NCBI GenBank assembly: GCA_028284415.1
Contig: JANQRU010000002.1
Span: 1 to 56,198, forward strand
Length of the DNA stretch: 56,198 nucleotides
Direction: 5' to 3'
From: Pyrinomonadaceae bacterium
Lineage (GTDB): Bacteria > Acidobacteriota > Blastocatellia > Pyrinomonadales > Pyrinomonadaceae
Of the stretch, positions 27,439 to 36,004 are shown piece by piece. Within the stretch, counting starts at the first letter, position 1. The number at the start of each line of letters is the position of its first letter. Made by a program: the position numbers and the translations under genes. The notes under the pieces are model-generated. The model was not told the DNA's origin. It made no database searches and worked only from the letters and a program-made list of their open reading frames with translations.

Positions 27439-27873
27439 ATGAAGAAACTTATAACTTTAACATTTATAATTACAGCACTTTTACTAGGTGCAGTCGCAGT
27501 TCAGGCACAACCTTATAAAAAATATAAAAAAGCTAAGGTTTACAATAATAATCAGTACATAAATACAGGTTATTACAATGGTTTTTACAACCGTCGTGGT
27601 GTCTATGTTTATTACCAAACCAAACATAAATGGTATTACGGTCAAAAATATAAAAACACCTACAAAGTCAAAATATTTCCAAACGGACGCAAGAAAGTAA
27701 AGTTGATAAATAGCGTAAAAGTCCGCAACAATCGCGTCAGGGTATTTTATAGAACACGTGTAATCCAACAAGGTTGGAGACTATATCGCGTAACTTACAA
27801 GATCAAAAAATACCCAAGCGGATATGTAAAGAGAAAAATAGTTAAGAAAAAACGCATCTATAGCTATTGGTAA
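27439..27873 (+). CDS. Small secreted Tyr/Lys-rich protein
   Basis: The 144-aa protein has a clear signal peptide (MKKLITLTFIITALLLG ... VQAQ) and a mature part of about 120 residues with very many Tyr, Lys and Arg, including YYNGFYNRRGVYVYY and HKWYYGQKYK. The pattern of alternating aromatic and basic residues suggests a beta-rich, strongly positive extracellular or periplasmic protein that might bind polyanions. I do not recognise the family. The ribosome binding site is a near-perfect AAAGGAGGT, so expression may be high. A strong terminator follows. Confidence 0.75.
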   Translation: MKKLITLTFIITALLLGAVAVQAQPYKKYKKAKVYNNNQYINTGYYNGFYNRRGVYVYYQTKHKWYYGQKYKNTYKVKIFPNGRKKVKLINSVKVRNNRVRVFYRTRVIQQGWRLYRVTYKIKKYPSGYVKRKIVKKKRIYSYW

Positions 27874-27913
27874 AATCCGCTTACTCAAAAAACCATAACT
27901 AAACTTCAATAAC

Positions 27914-27953
27914 AAAAGGTTGATGGATAGCCAAATATTCCATCAACCTTTTT
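27914..27953. terminator. Bidirectional intrinsic terminator
   Basis: A perfect 14-bp stem (27914-27927 with 27939-27952, 11-nt loop) is flanked by A and T runs, so it can stop transcription of the small secreted protein gene on the plus strand and of the convergent zinc-finger gene on the minus strand. Confidence 0.85.
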
Positions 27954-27969
27954 CATTTTGCATTAATTC

Positions 27970-28524
27970 CTAAAATTGCAAAGGATTTTTATCTTTCAAA
28001 TATGCCATTATCTCACCGCTTTTTTCGTGATTTTCTACCCAAGATTTGAAGTCTTTGATTTTCATATAATCATCTGCACCAAATTTTTCTTGATAGATAC
28101 CATCCAAAGCTTTTCTAGTTTCTTCGCGTTTTACCTCTTCCTGCCAATGGTCGGTAAACATTTTGTTCATCTCATCATGCAGATTTCTTTCTTTGAGCGA
28201 AGACCATTCTGTATCATCTAGCCAAACACCTGCACAATTCCCGCAACGGTCAATCGTAAAAGGCAGATCACGTCCGACTTTATACTTAATTAAAATTCTT
28301 TTGTCATTTGGACAAATCCTTGCTAATTCAAACTCGGGAATAGTCATATCAGAATCCGCACGTAACGGAATTTCGGGCAAAATTGCCGTTTGTTTTTCAA
28401 GCCAATTTTCGTAATTGTCGCTCGAAATCCATTTGCCGTTACATTTTGTGCAATCATCCGCAAACAAATCAGGCTCAATCTCATTAGTTTCTAAACTTTC
28501 GTATTTACAAACAGGACATTTCAT
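27970..28524 (-). CDS. TFIIB-like zinc-finger protein
   Basis: The 184-aa protein has two zinc-ribbon modules of the zf-TFIIB type. The first is CPVC ... CTKCNGKWIS at residues 3-36, the second CPND ... CGNCAGVWLDDTEW at about 71-108. Each pairs an N-terminal CP-x-C or CP-N-D with a later C-x-x-C-x-G-x-W. The second has CPND in place of CPxC, so one ligand may be missing. The C-terminal 70 residues are helical. Such proteins are common but poorly understood. It is the last of three minus-strand genes (29599-27970) with gaps of 15-19 nt. Confidence 0.75.
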   Translation of the reverse strand: MKCPVCKYESLETNEIEPDLFADDCTKCNGKWISSDNYENWLEKQTAILPEIPLRADSDMTIPEFELARICPNDKRILIKYKVGRDLPFTIDRCGNCAGVWLDDTEWSSLKERNLHDEMNKMFTDHWQEEVKREETRKALDGIYQEKFGADDYMKIKDFKSWVENHEKSGEIMAYLKDKNPLQF

Positions 28525-28539
28525 ATCAAATTCTTCAAA

Positions 28540-28980
28540 CTATTTTTTAAAAGCTTTTCTAGTCATAATCAAAGGAAAAGCAATAATTACCAATGCAACT
28601 AAATTTATCAAAATCAAATTGTGTATTGCACCGTAATAAACTGAAATCACACTACCAATTACAAACCAAGATAATAAACCATACCACATTGCTCTATATG
28701 CCCAAGTCTCTTTCTTTTTGAAAGAATTCTCGGAGATCATAATCATCAATAAATGAAAACCTACAATAGTTCCGCCAATTATTCCAAACAACCAATTCTT
28801 AAACTTTAATAAATCCCCTTGAATCTCTTGCCCATTGAAGAAGATTTCTCTTGTATAACTATTATGGAGTTCAAAAAAAATAGAATTCCCTGCAAAAGCA
28901 ACTAAAACTACGACCAACAAAGTCATAACATTTGCGTAAGTGAGCCATTTTTGCCAGAAGTTAAATGCTTTGTCAGTCAT
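28540..28980 (-). CDS. Four-helix membrane protein of unknown function
   Basis: The 146-aa protein has four hydrophobic segments (around residues 17-36, 63-83, 97-115 and 120-139) and a basic C-terminus (TRKAFKK). I recognise no family. It lies 19 nt after the DinB-like gene and 15 nt before the zinc-finger gene, so all three probably form one transcript. Confidence 0.65.
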   Translation of the reverse strand: MTDKAFNFWQKWLTYANVMTLLVVVLVAFAGNSIFFELHNSYTREIFFNGQEIQGDLLKFKNWLFGIIGGTIVGFHLLMIMISENSFKKKETWAYRAMWYGLLSWFVIGSVISVYYGAIHNLILINLVALVIIAFPLIMTRKAFKK

Positions 28981-28999
28981 AACTGAGATTTGGTCTTTA

Positions 29000-29599
29000 T
29001 TATTTATTCAAATCCGCAAATTCTTGTGGAGCAGCTAATGGGTGTGACTTTTCTTCACCTTGCTCTTTTTTCTTTTTCAAAAATTCATTGAACTCAGCTG
29101 ATTTATTCTTCGGCACGCTCAGAGTTTTCCAATCTTTTGACTTAAAATGCTTTGCTAAAAACGTAATTTGCCCAATGTGATAAGCGTAATGCGTTAATTG
29201 ACGGTTTATCGCTTCGACAATTGTATGCTCCTCACCACGAATCGTAACTTTCTTTTCAAAATCTTCAACCGTCAAAGGCTCAATCGCATCAAAAAGCGTT
29301 TGCCAACTGCTTTCCCAATACGTCATCAAAGATTCACGAGTATCATCAATGAGTTCAAATTCCGTATCCCGATTTCTATCAACCTTCTCACCATCCGTCG
29401 TCAAAAAATCCGTCCAACGCGAACGCTGATTCCCCGCAATATGCTTAACAATTATCGCAATCGAATTATCTTCATCATCCAACTTGTGAAAAAACTCCTC
29501 ATCCGAAACTTGTTCAATAGACTTATCCGCCATTTGTTTATAATTTCTAAAAGCGGCAATCGAGTCTTTTAAGTAATTCTTTATAATGTTTTCGCTCAT
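29000..29599 (-). CDS. DinB-like DUF1572 protein
   Basis: This 199-aa protein has the four-helix DinB/YfiT-like fold as judged from its motifs: a histidine in IVKHIAGNQRSRW near residue 53 and a pair in THYAYHIGQI near residue 136-140. These three histidines normally bind a metal. Family members are probable metal-dependent transferases or hydrolases, some acting with low-molecular-weight thiols; this one's substrate is not known. It is the first gene of a three-gene minus-strand unit. Confidence 0.8.
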   Translation of the reverse strand: MSENIIKNYLKDSIAAFRNYKQMADKSIEQVSDEEFFHKLDDEDNSIAIIVKHIAGNQRSRWTDFLTTDGEKVDRNRDTEFELIDDTRESLMTYWESSWQTLFDAIEPLTVEDFEKKVTIRGEEHTIVEAINRQLTHYAYHIGQITFLAKHFKSKDWKTLSVPKNKSAEFNEFLKKKKEQGEEKSHPLAAPQEFADLNK

Positions 29600-29751
29600 C
29601 GTCAGTTAAATAGCTTACTTTAATACTTATATCAAGCTTTGGAAACATGTCAGCAATTGTAATAAAAAACTAAAAACTAAACGTATTTAAATTATTTTCG
29701 TTAAAATATTTACCTTTTTTGATTTTACCTATAAAATTGTTTTGCTCACGA

Positions 29752-29783
29752 GGCAACTATCATTTGGAGGTAACTCATCATAA
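29752..29783 (+). promoter_or_regulatory. ECF-type promoter candidate of the sigma factor gene
   Basis: GGCAACTATCATTTG (29752-29766) differs by one base from the motif at 27291. TC-rich -10 candidates follow at 29775 or 29778. It is about 60-75 nt before the sigma factor start, which suggests autoregulation. Confidence 0.45.
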
Positions 29784-29827
29784 GCAACAACGATTTTTCA
29801 AATTCCGATAGCAATTTAGGAGTTAGT

Positions 29828-30475
29828 ATGAACTTAACCTCGGCGATTGACGCAAATGTCACGAATCAAAAAGAGGAAAGTGCAAGCGTTTCTGCATTTT
29901 TGTCTCCGACTCAGGCTGAAAAACAACTCGTGAGTGATGATACACCTGATTATGAATTAACGCAGATGGCTGCATCAGGTAATCTTGCGGCTTTTGAAAA
30001 GCTGTATGAAAAATATCATCGTAGAACTTACAGCCTCTGTTTGCGAATGACCAATAATGTTACTGAAGCTGAAGATTTAACTCAGGAAGCTTTTATTCAA
30101 TTATTCCGCAAGATCGGAAGTTTCCGTGGTGATTCAGCTTTTACAACCTGGTTTCATCGTTTGACCGTAAATCAGGTTTTAATGCATTTCCGCAAACGAA
30201 GTGTGAAAAATGAGAAAACCACCGAAGATGGTGACCTGCCTGAAAAAGTAAAATCAGACAAAAAATATCAAGCGTCAATGCCGATCCTAAATCGCATGGA
30301 TCTGAAGAAAGCTATCGCAATGTTGCCTCCGGGCTATCGTTCAGTTTTTGTGTTGCATGATGTGGAAGGTTTTGAACATTCGGAAGTTGCACGAATGCTC
30401 GGAATTTCCATCGGGACATCAAAATCGCAACTCCATAAAGCACGCTTGAAACTGCGTGGATTGTTAATTAGATAA
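29828..30475 (+). CDS. ECF-family RNA polymerase sigma factor
   Basis: The 215-aa protein has sigma region 2 ([21 protein letters not shown], then [15 protein letters not shown]) and region 4 ([30 protein letters not shown] ... [13 protein letters not shown]) with a short linker and no region 3, the RpoE-like layout. It carries an extra N-terminal tail of about 45 residues. It directs RNA polymerase to envelope-related promoters. The start has AGGAG about 8 nt upstream. The gene for a zinc-finger anti-sigma factor follows 200 nt downstream. Confidence 0.92.
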   Translation: MNLTSAIDANVTNQKEESASVSAFLSPTQAEKQLVSDDTPDYELTQMAASGNLAAFEKLYEKYHRRTYSLCLRMTNNVTEAEDLTQEAFIQLFRKIGSFRGDSAFTTWFHRLTVNQVLMHFRKRSVKNEKTTEDGDLPEKVKSDKKYQASMPILNRMDLKKAIAMLPPGYRSVFVLHDVEGFEHSEVARMLGISIGTSKSQLHKARLKLRGLLIR

Positions 30476-30482
30476 CTTGCTG

Positions 30483-30531
30483 AAAACTTTGCATTTTAAA
30501 TATTAAAAATTTTTATAAAATGTAAAGTTTT
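30483..30531 (+). repeat. 16-bp inverted repeat after the sigma factor gene
   Basis: Arms 30483-30498 and 30516-30531 pair over 16 positions with one G-U pair and a 17-nt AT-rich loop. There is no T-tract afterwards. It may be a weak terminator or an RNA element that lowers the level of the downstream anti-sigma message. Confidence 0.5.
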
Positions 30532-30544
30532 GCAAAGTTTACAA

Positions 30545-30575
30545 GGCAACCAAAAGTTCCAATTTACAATCTCAT
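30545..30575 (+). promoter_or_regulatory. Third GGCAAC motif, before the anti-sigma gene
   Basis: GGCAAC at 30545-30550 has TCTCAT starting at the 26th position (30570), the same offset as TCTAAG in the 27291 copy. The region between the elements is not conserved, so support is weaker than for the other two. Confidence 0.3.
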
Positions 30576-30677
30576 ATTTTGTAACCGATTAAGATTTTTA
30601 TTTAATAAACTTGGCGTAATAAATAACAAAAAAAGATTTATAAAAATTCAGAATTTTAGGTATTAATTTGTAACCCG

Positions 30678-31421
30678 ATGAACTGTGAAAAGTGTCAAAA
30701 ATTAATTAGTGCATACATTGATGGTGATCTGGAAACCCAGATCGCACAAGATGTTCAGACACATCTTTCTTTATGTGGAGATTGTGCTAAGTTACACGAA
30801 GATTTTGCTTCGATTTTAGGATTTTGTGATGAGACTTTTGCAGAAGATTCAATTCCGCCTAATTCACAAGCTCTCTGGTGTCGAATCAACAATATTATTG
30901 AAAGCGAAGTTGAAGCAGAATTAGCAACAGATGAAAAAGAAAAGGTTGAAGTTAAAAGAAGTTGGTTTTATAGAATTAGGAATAGCAAGCTTCAATTTTC
31001 ACCTTCTCAGGTAGTCTCTTCGTTTTTAGGCATCGCACTTATCAGTTCACTTTTAACGATTGTTGGTATCAAGAATTTTTCTGTTCCACAAGATGAAGCT
31101 AAATCTCCTGAACCAAGCTTTCTTGAAAAAGGATTAGCTACACTTGGAGTAATCGAAACACCACAACAAAAGCTCGAACGCAAACTGAAACAACGCCAAC
31201 AAGCTATCAAGTATTGGAAAAAACGCGTTGAAGCCAGAAAATCTTTTTGGAATGTTCAGATGCGTGAGACTTTTGATAGAAACTTAAAAGTGATTGATAA
31301 AACAGTTATCGAGTACACAGATATTTTGAAGGAAGACCCACAAGATTCAATCTCTTCAGAAATGTTGGATTCTGCTCTCAATGAAAAAATGGAGCTACTT
31401 CGTGAGTTTTCTGAATTATAA
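30678..31421 (+). CDS. Zinc-finger anti-sigma factor
   Basis: The 247-aa protein begins with a zf-HC2/ASD module: C3-x2-C6 (MNCEKCQKL) and H-x3-C-x2-C (HLSLCGDC), the HCC zinc motif that holds sigma factors. One membrane helix follows at about residues 112-132 (VVSSFLGIALISSLLTIVGI). The periplasmic part is a charged coiled coil (KLERKLKQRQQAIKYWKKRVEA). It should sequester the upstream ECF sigma factor until cleaved, possibly by RseP from this window. The two secreted DUF4097-like genes follow at 27 nt and 75 nt. Confidence 0.85.
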   Translation: MNCEKCQKLISAYIDGDLETQIAQDVQTHLSLCGDCAKLHEDFASILGFCDETFAEDSIPPNSQALWCRINNIIESEVEAELATDEKEKVEVKRSWFYRIRNSKLQFSPSQVVSSFLGIALISSLLTIVGIKNFSVPQDEAKSPEPSFLEKGLATLGVIETPQQKLERKLKQRQQAIKYWKKRVEARKSFWNVQMRETFDRNLKVIDKTVIEYTDILKEDPQDSISSEMLDSALNEKMELLREFSEL

Positions 31422-31448
31422 AATACTTTTTTTTGTAACTTATCAAAG

Positions 31449-32225
31449 ATGAGTTTGGAGTCGAAAAATTTGTTTAGCCACAAGATAAACAAAAAAGCTA
31501 CGATTCTTTTTTTGAGCGTAGTTTTTTTCTTTGCCCTAAGTGCTAATGAAACATCTGCTCAAAAGAGATTTTCAAAATCCTATCCAGCGAGCAACAGTAT
31601 CCGTCTGCAACTAACGAACCGCTCGGGAACTATCACTGTTGAAGGATGGAATAGGAAGGAGGTCAGGATTTCTGCTTGGCTTGAAAGACCTATTGCCAAA
31701 ATAGTTCCGAGAAACTTGAGCGGAACTATCCTCATAAATGTTATCCGAGATAACCGGGGCAAAAGAGATATTGGGAATGTAAATTTTAATATCAAAGTTC
31801 CCTACAATTCTTCGGTTGATATAGAAACTCGCATTGGTAATTTGAATGTTAGCAATGTAAGTGGTGGTTTAGTTCGAGCCCATATTTCTTCAGAAGGCGA
31901 TATTATTTTAACCAATATTGGAGCAAGTAGTGTTTCTGCTGAAAATATCACAGGCGATATTTTTTATGACGGTTACATTCAACCCAAAGGAACATATAGA
32001 TTTACCTCGATGAGAGGTAACATAAGCTTAAGAATTCCTTTCCGCTCATCATTCAAGTTAGTTGCAACGGCTCCTTCGACTAGAAGAATCTCGCTTGGTT
32101 CATTTAGCAATTCGAGTATGTCTTATGTCGGAAATGGTCGAAGAGTTGTTGGCAAGGTTGGTAGCGGAAGTGCAAGTCTAACCGTTACTAATCAACGCGG
32201 AAGTATTTCCTTAATCAGACGATAA
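31449..32225 (+). CDS. Secreted DUF4097-like protein (first copy)
   Basis: The 258-aa protein has a signal peptide (LFLSVVFFFALSANETSAQ) and a mature part made of short beta-strand repeats with G-x-I-x-V/I patterns, such as SGTITVEGWNRKEVRISAW and GDIILTNIGASSVSAEN. This matches the DUF4097-type beta-helix/adhesin-like families. It is a paralogue of the next gene, sharing the I-x-V/I-EGWN-x-x-EV motif. It starts 27 nt after the anti-sigma gene, so the three genes are probably co-transcribed. A role in envelope sensing or repair is inferred from context only. Confidence 0.7.
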   Translation: MSLESKNLFSHKINKKATILFLSVVFFFALSANETSAQKRFSKSYPASNSIRLQLTNRSGTITVEGWNRKEVRISAWLERPIAKIVPRNLSGTILINVIRDNRGKRDIGNVNFNIKVPYNSSVDIETRIGNLNVSNVSGGLVRAHISSEGDIILTNIGASSVSAENITGDIFYDGYIQPKGTYRFTSMRGNISLRIPFRSSFKLVATAPSTRRISLGSFSNSSMSYVGNGRRVVGKVGSGSASLTVTNQRGSISLIRR

Positions 32226-32300
32226 TGTGGTAAATTAAGAAGTGGAGTTAATTGAGACCCCGCTTACCTTTTCAACTTTTCCCTTCCTACTTTTCAGCCC

Positions 32301-33185
32301 TTGAAACAAAAAATGAACAAAAACATCATATCTAAAATTGTTGTCTTAGTAGTTTTCCTAACAAGTTTTTCCCTATTTACATTTGCACAAGATTCAAAAA
32401 AACAACCGAAGTTATTAAAAAGAACTAAATTCGTCTCAGAAAAAGCTGAATTCGGCTCAGGCGGAACAATCTCTGTAATTGGAGCACCTGTTGGTTCAAT
32501 TCAAATTGAAGGTTGGAACAAAAATGAGGTAGAAATTTCTGCTGAGATAGAAGTTCAAGCTGCAAACGAAGAAGATTTAGAAAGACTAGCTAAGGTCTGT
32601 GGATTTTTTATTGATGGAAGTGTTTTGCATCTTAAAGTGATCAGCGTCGGAACTCACGACAAGAAATACTTGAAGAAAATGGATAAGAAATTTCCGAAAA
32701 GATTACGCGGAGCACCATATAGAGTTGATTATAAAATAAAAGTTCCATTCTTTTCTGATCTGGAAATTGATGGCGGACGTGGAGATTTAAATCTTTCGAC
32801 CGTTGAAGGAACAATGCGTATTAAGTATTTAGAATCCAACGCGAAATTAAACTTAATTGGCGGAACAGTTCAAGCAACAATTGGTCGAGGTGATGTTGAT
32901 GTTACGGTTGCCACTAGAAGCTGGCGAGGGCGTTTTGCTGAAATTCAATTAGTACAAGGAAATTTAAATGTTTGGCTACCAAATAACTTGAACGCAAATT
33001 TAACTGCAAAGATTATAAGAACTGGAAAAATAGATAATACTTATAAATTGCTAAAGCCTATGCGAAGAACCAAATTTACAAATACAGCAATGATGGCAAA
33101 AGCAGGTCATGGCGGTGCAGAATTATCTTTTACAGTTGGAGACGGAATGCTAAAAATCGCAGATTTTGAAAAACCATCTAAATAG
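32301..33185 (+). CDS. Secreted DUF4097-like protein (second copy)
   Basis: This 294-aa paralogue of the previous gene has a signal peptide (IVVLVVFLTSFSLFTFAQ) and the shared core PVGSIQIEGWNKNEVEISAE, followed by further strand repeats (GRGDLNLSTVEGTMRI). It includes an extra basic insertion (KKYLKKMDKKFPKRLRG). The longest frame starts with TTG at 32301; an ATG at 32313 is an equally plausible start and neither has a Shine-Dalgarno. It completes the sigma/anti-sigma/secreted-protein group. Confidence 0.7.
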   Translation: MKQKMNKNIISKIVVLVVFLTSFSLFTFAQDSKKQPKLLKRTKFVSEKAEFGSGGTISVIGAPVGSIQIEGWNKNEVEISAEIEVQAANEEDLERLAKVCGFFIDGSVLHLKVISVGTHDKKYLKKMDKKFPKRLRGAPYRVDYKIKVPFFSDLEIDGGRGDLNLSTVEGTMRIKYLESNAKLNLIGGTVQATIGRGDVDVTVATRSWRGRFAEIQLVQGNLNVWLPNNLNANLTAKIIRTGKIDNTYKLLKPMRRTKFTNTAMMAKAGHGGAELSFTVGDGMLKIADFEKPSK

Positions 33186-33272
33186 TTACTGGGCTATTTT
33201 GGATTTAAAGTCAGGAAAGTGATAAATTATTTGCCTTATCACTTTCCATTTTTATTTTTAAAATTAAAACTT

Positions 33273-33863
33273 ATGGCTATTAAATCTGACTTATGGCTCC
33301 GCAAAATGGCGGAAGAACACGAAATGATTTCACCTTTTCTGCCTGAATTACTCAGAGAAGTTAACGGAAACAAAATAATTTCAGCAGGAAGCTCCAGCTA
33401 CGGATACGATATGCGACTCGCGGATGATGGCTTTCGTATCTTTTCATCGGTTTACGGAAACGAAATTGACCCAAAGAAATTTGACGAAAGGTCGCTGATA
33501 GAACCTGATCTGCACACATCCAAAGACGGTTCGCGTTATTATCTATTACCTCCAAATCATTATGGACTTGGCGTAACTGTTGAAACATTCAAAATGCCAA
33601 GAAGAGTAACTGGTGTTGCACTTGGAAAATCAACTTACGCTCGTGCAGGTTTACTTGTTAATACAACTCCTTTGGAAGCTGGCTGGACAGGGCGCCTCGT
33701 TGTAGAAATTGCAAACCTTGCCAATTTACCCTTGCGTGTCTATGTAAATGAGGGCATCGGACAAATCTTATTCTTTGAATCCGATGAAGATTGTGCGGTT
33801 TCATATAAAGACAGAGGCGGTAAGTACCAAGGACAAACAGGGTTAACTTACGCAAAAGTTTAG
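33273..33863 (+). CDS. dcd: dCTP deaminase
   Basis: Dcd deaminates dCTP to dUTP in thymidylate synthesis. The 196-aa product starts MAIKSDLWLRKMAEEH and has SSYGYDMRL, the catalytic-site stretch GKSTYARAGLLVNTTPLEAGW with the conserved glutamate, and the C-terminal KYQGQTGLTYAKV that closes over the substrate. The frame is open to 33219, but that adds 18 hydrophobic residues not found in the family, so the ATG at 33273 is taken. Its product feeds the same pathway as tmk. Confidence 0.93.
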   Translation: MAIKSDLWLRKMAEEHEMISPFLPELLREVNGNKIISAGSSSYGYDMRLADDGFRIFSSVYGNEIDPKKFDERSLIEPDLHTSKDGSRYYLLPPNHYGLGVTVETFKMPRRVTGVALGKSTYARAGLLVNTTPLEAGWTGRLVVEIANLANLPLRVYVNEGIGQILFFESDEDCAVSYKDRGGKYQGQTGLTYAKV

Positions 33864-33896
33864 CATTTTAATTAAATTGAACAGGACTACATTGTT

Positions 33897-35942
33897 ATGA
33901 GATCCAAACTTCAAATAATTTTGTGGATGGTCTTTTTGGTTGTGTCGTCACAACTGGTTTTAGCTCAAAGTGAAAAAAGACCGATTACAATTGATGATTT
34001 TTTCAAGATGAAAACCATTAGGAATCCAAAGATAAGCCCCGATGGCAAATGGATTGCTTACACAGTTTCAGAAATGGATTTGAAAAAAGATAAATCTGAG
34101 ACGAGGATTTGGATGGTTCGGTCAGATGGAAGGGGTGAAGCGATTCCTATGACCGCTAAAGGATATTCGGCTAGCAATCCGCGTTGGAGTCCTGACGGAA
34201 AATATCTCTCTTTTTTAGCCGGACGTGGCAAAGATGAAGAAGGTAAACCCAATAAAGCACAAGTTTGGACTCTCAATCGGCTTGGTGGCGAAGCACAACA
34301 GCTTACAAAAGTTAAACAAGGCGTAAGTGGTTATGAATGGTCACCAGATGGCAAAAGACTAGTTTTGTTGATTCGTGATCCTAAACCTTATGAGCTAACA
34401 GAAGATAAAAAAGATGACAAAAAAGCAAGACCATATGTAATCGACCGTCTCCAATTTAAGCGTGATTATGCTGGTTATTTAGACAGATTCAGAACACATC
34501 TCTATGTTATGAATGTTGGTGATGAAAAAGCTGAGCCGGTTCAAATAACTTCAGGCGACTATGACGATTCACAACCCGCCTGGAACCCTGACGGTAAATC
34601 AATTGCTTTCGTCAGCAACCGCACAGAAGAACCCGATTCAAATCCGAATTCTGATATATGGATAGTTTCGGCTGATAACACAGACAAAGGTAAAACACTT
34701 CTTCAAGTAACGAAAAATTCGAGAGAAGATTCCAATCCATCTTGGAGTCCCGATGGTAAAACTATCGCGTACAGAACAGTTACAGCACCGCTGAAAGTAA
34801 TGTGGTATGCGACTGATCATCTTGCAACTATTTCTGCAAGTGGTGGAACTCCGACAGTTTTAACCACCAATTTGGATAGGAATATACGCAAACCAACTTT
34901 TTCTGCCGATGGAAAATCAGTTTGGTTTATGCTTGAAGATAGTGGCGAACAGCATCTTGCTTCGATGGATTTGGCAAGCAAGAAAATAAACCGCTACATC
35001 ACAGGCGAAAATGTCGTTGATGATTTTGATGTCCAAGGTAATTTTGTGTCGCCGTTAATTACAAACCCACAATTGCCACACGAAATTTTTGCTTTTCAAA
35101 ACAATCAACTTAAACAAGTTACGTTTTCCAACAAAAAGCTTCTCGAAAAACTGAACCTTACAAAAGTTGAAAAGATACAATTCAAAAGCAAAGACGGAAC
35201 CCAAATAGAAGGATTTATGTATAGACCAATTGGTTACAATTCTTCGATGAAATATCCGACTATTCTGAGAATTCACGGTGGTCCCGTTTCACAATATGAT
35301 TTTGCTTTCAGCTATTGGGCACAACTTTACGCAGCGAATGGCTACTTGGTTATTGAAACAAATCCGCGTGGATCTTCCGGCTATGGACAAGCATTTTCCT
35401 ATGCACTTTTTGCTGATTGGGGAAATCTAGATACACAAGACGTAAATGCAGGAGTTGATTATGCAATTCAAAAAGGTTTAGCTGATCCTGATAAATTAGG
35501 CGTTGGCGGTTGGTCTTATGGCGGAATTTTAACAAATTACGTTATCACCAAAACAACCCGTTTCAAAGGAGCAGTTTCAGGAGCAAGCGAGGCACTTTAT
35601 CGTTCAAACTATGGACACGATCATTATCAAATGTGGTGGGAGATCGAACTCGGGTTGCCTTGGGAAAATGCTCAAGCTTGGGAAAGAATTTCGCCATTTA
35701 ATGATGTTGCTAAAATAACGACTCCGACACTCTGGATAGGTGGTGCATTAGACTGGAATGTTCCGATCTTAAACTCCGAACAAATGTATCAAGCGATGAA
35801 GCGTCTTGGCAGAGAAACTCAACTTGTCGTATATCCGGGCGAACATCACGGCATACGTCGTCCTTCATTTCAAAAAGATAGATTTGAAAGATTTTTGGGT
35901 TGGTATGACAAATATGTGAAGGGCGAGAAAAAAGCGAAATAA
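33897..35942 (+). CDS. S9-family serine peptidase (acylaminoacyl-peptidase type)
   Basis: The 681-aa protein has a signal peptide (to VLAQS), a beta-propeller of PD40/TolB-like blades at about residues 35-400 (NPRWSPDGKYLSF, QPAWNPDGKSIAF, NPSWSPDGKTIAY) and a C-terminal alpha/beta-hydrolase domain. The catalytic triad reads as S540 (GGWSYGG), D619 (GALDWNVP) and H651 (GEHHG). It should cleave short peptides in the periplasm or outside the cell. Such peptidases are abundant in Acidobacteriota. It faces the pcs gene tail to tail. Confidence 0.9.
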   Translation: MRSKLQIILWMVFLVVSSQLVLAQSEKRPITIDDFFKMKTIRNPKISPDGKWIAYTVSEMDLKKDKSETRIWMVRSDGRGEAIPMTAKGYSASNPRWSPDGKYLSFLAGRGKDEEGKPNKAQVWTLNRLGGEAQQLTKVKQGVSGYEWSPDGKRLVLLIRDPKPYELTEDKKDDKKARPYVIDRLQFKRDYAGYLDRFRTHLYVMNVGDEKAEPVQITSGDYDDSQPAWNPDGKSIAFVSNRTEEPDSNPNSDIWIVSADNTDKGKTLLQVTKNSREDSNPSWSPDGKTIAYRTVTAPLKVMWYATDHLATISASGGTPTVLTTNLDRNIRKPTFSADGKSVWFMLEDSGEQHLASMDLASKKINRYITGENVVDDFDVQGNFVSPLITNPQLPHEIFAFQNNQLKQVTFSNKKLLEKLNLTKVEKIQFKSKDGTQIEGFMYRPIGYNSSMKYPTILRIHGGPVSQYDFAFSYWAQLYAANGYLVIETNPRGSSGYGQAFSYALFADWGNLDTQDVNAGVDYAIQKGLADPDKLGVGGWSYGGILTNYVITKTTRFKGAVSGASEALYRSNYGHDHYQMWWEIELGLPWENAQAWERISPFNDVAKITTPTLWIGGALDWNVPILNSEQMYQAMKRLGRETQLVVYPGEHHGIRRPSFQKDRFERFLGWYDKYVKGEKKAK

Positions 35943-36004
35943 GTCAGAACTATTTGTGGTAGCGAATAGTTTGAAGCGGTTAATTCAAGCCATATGGCAA
36001 ATAT

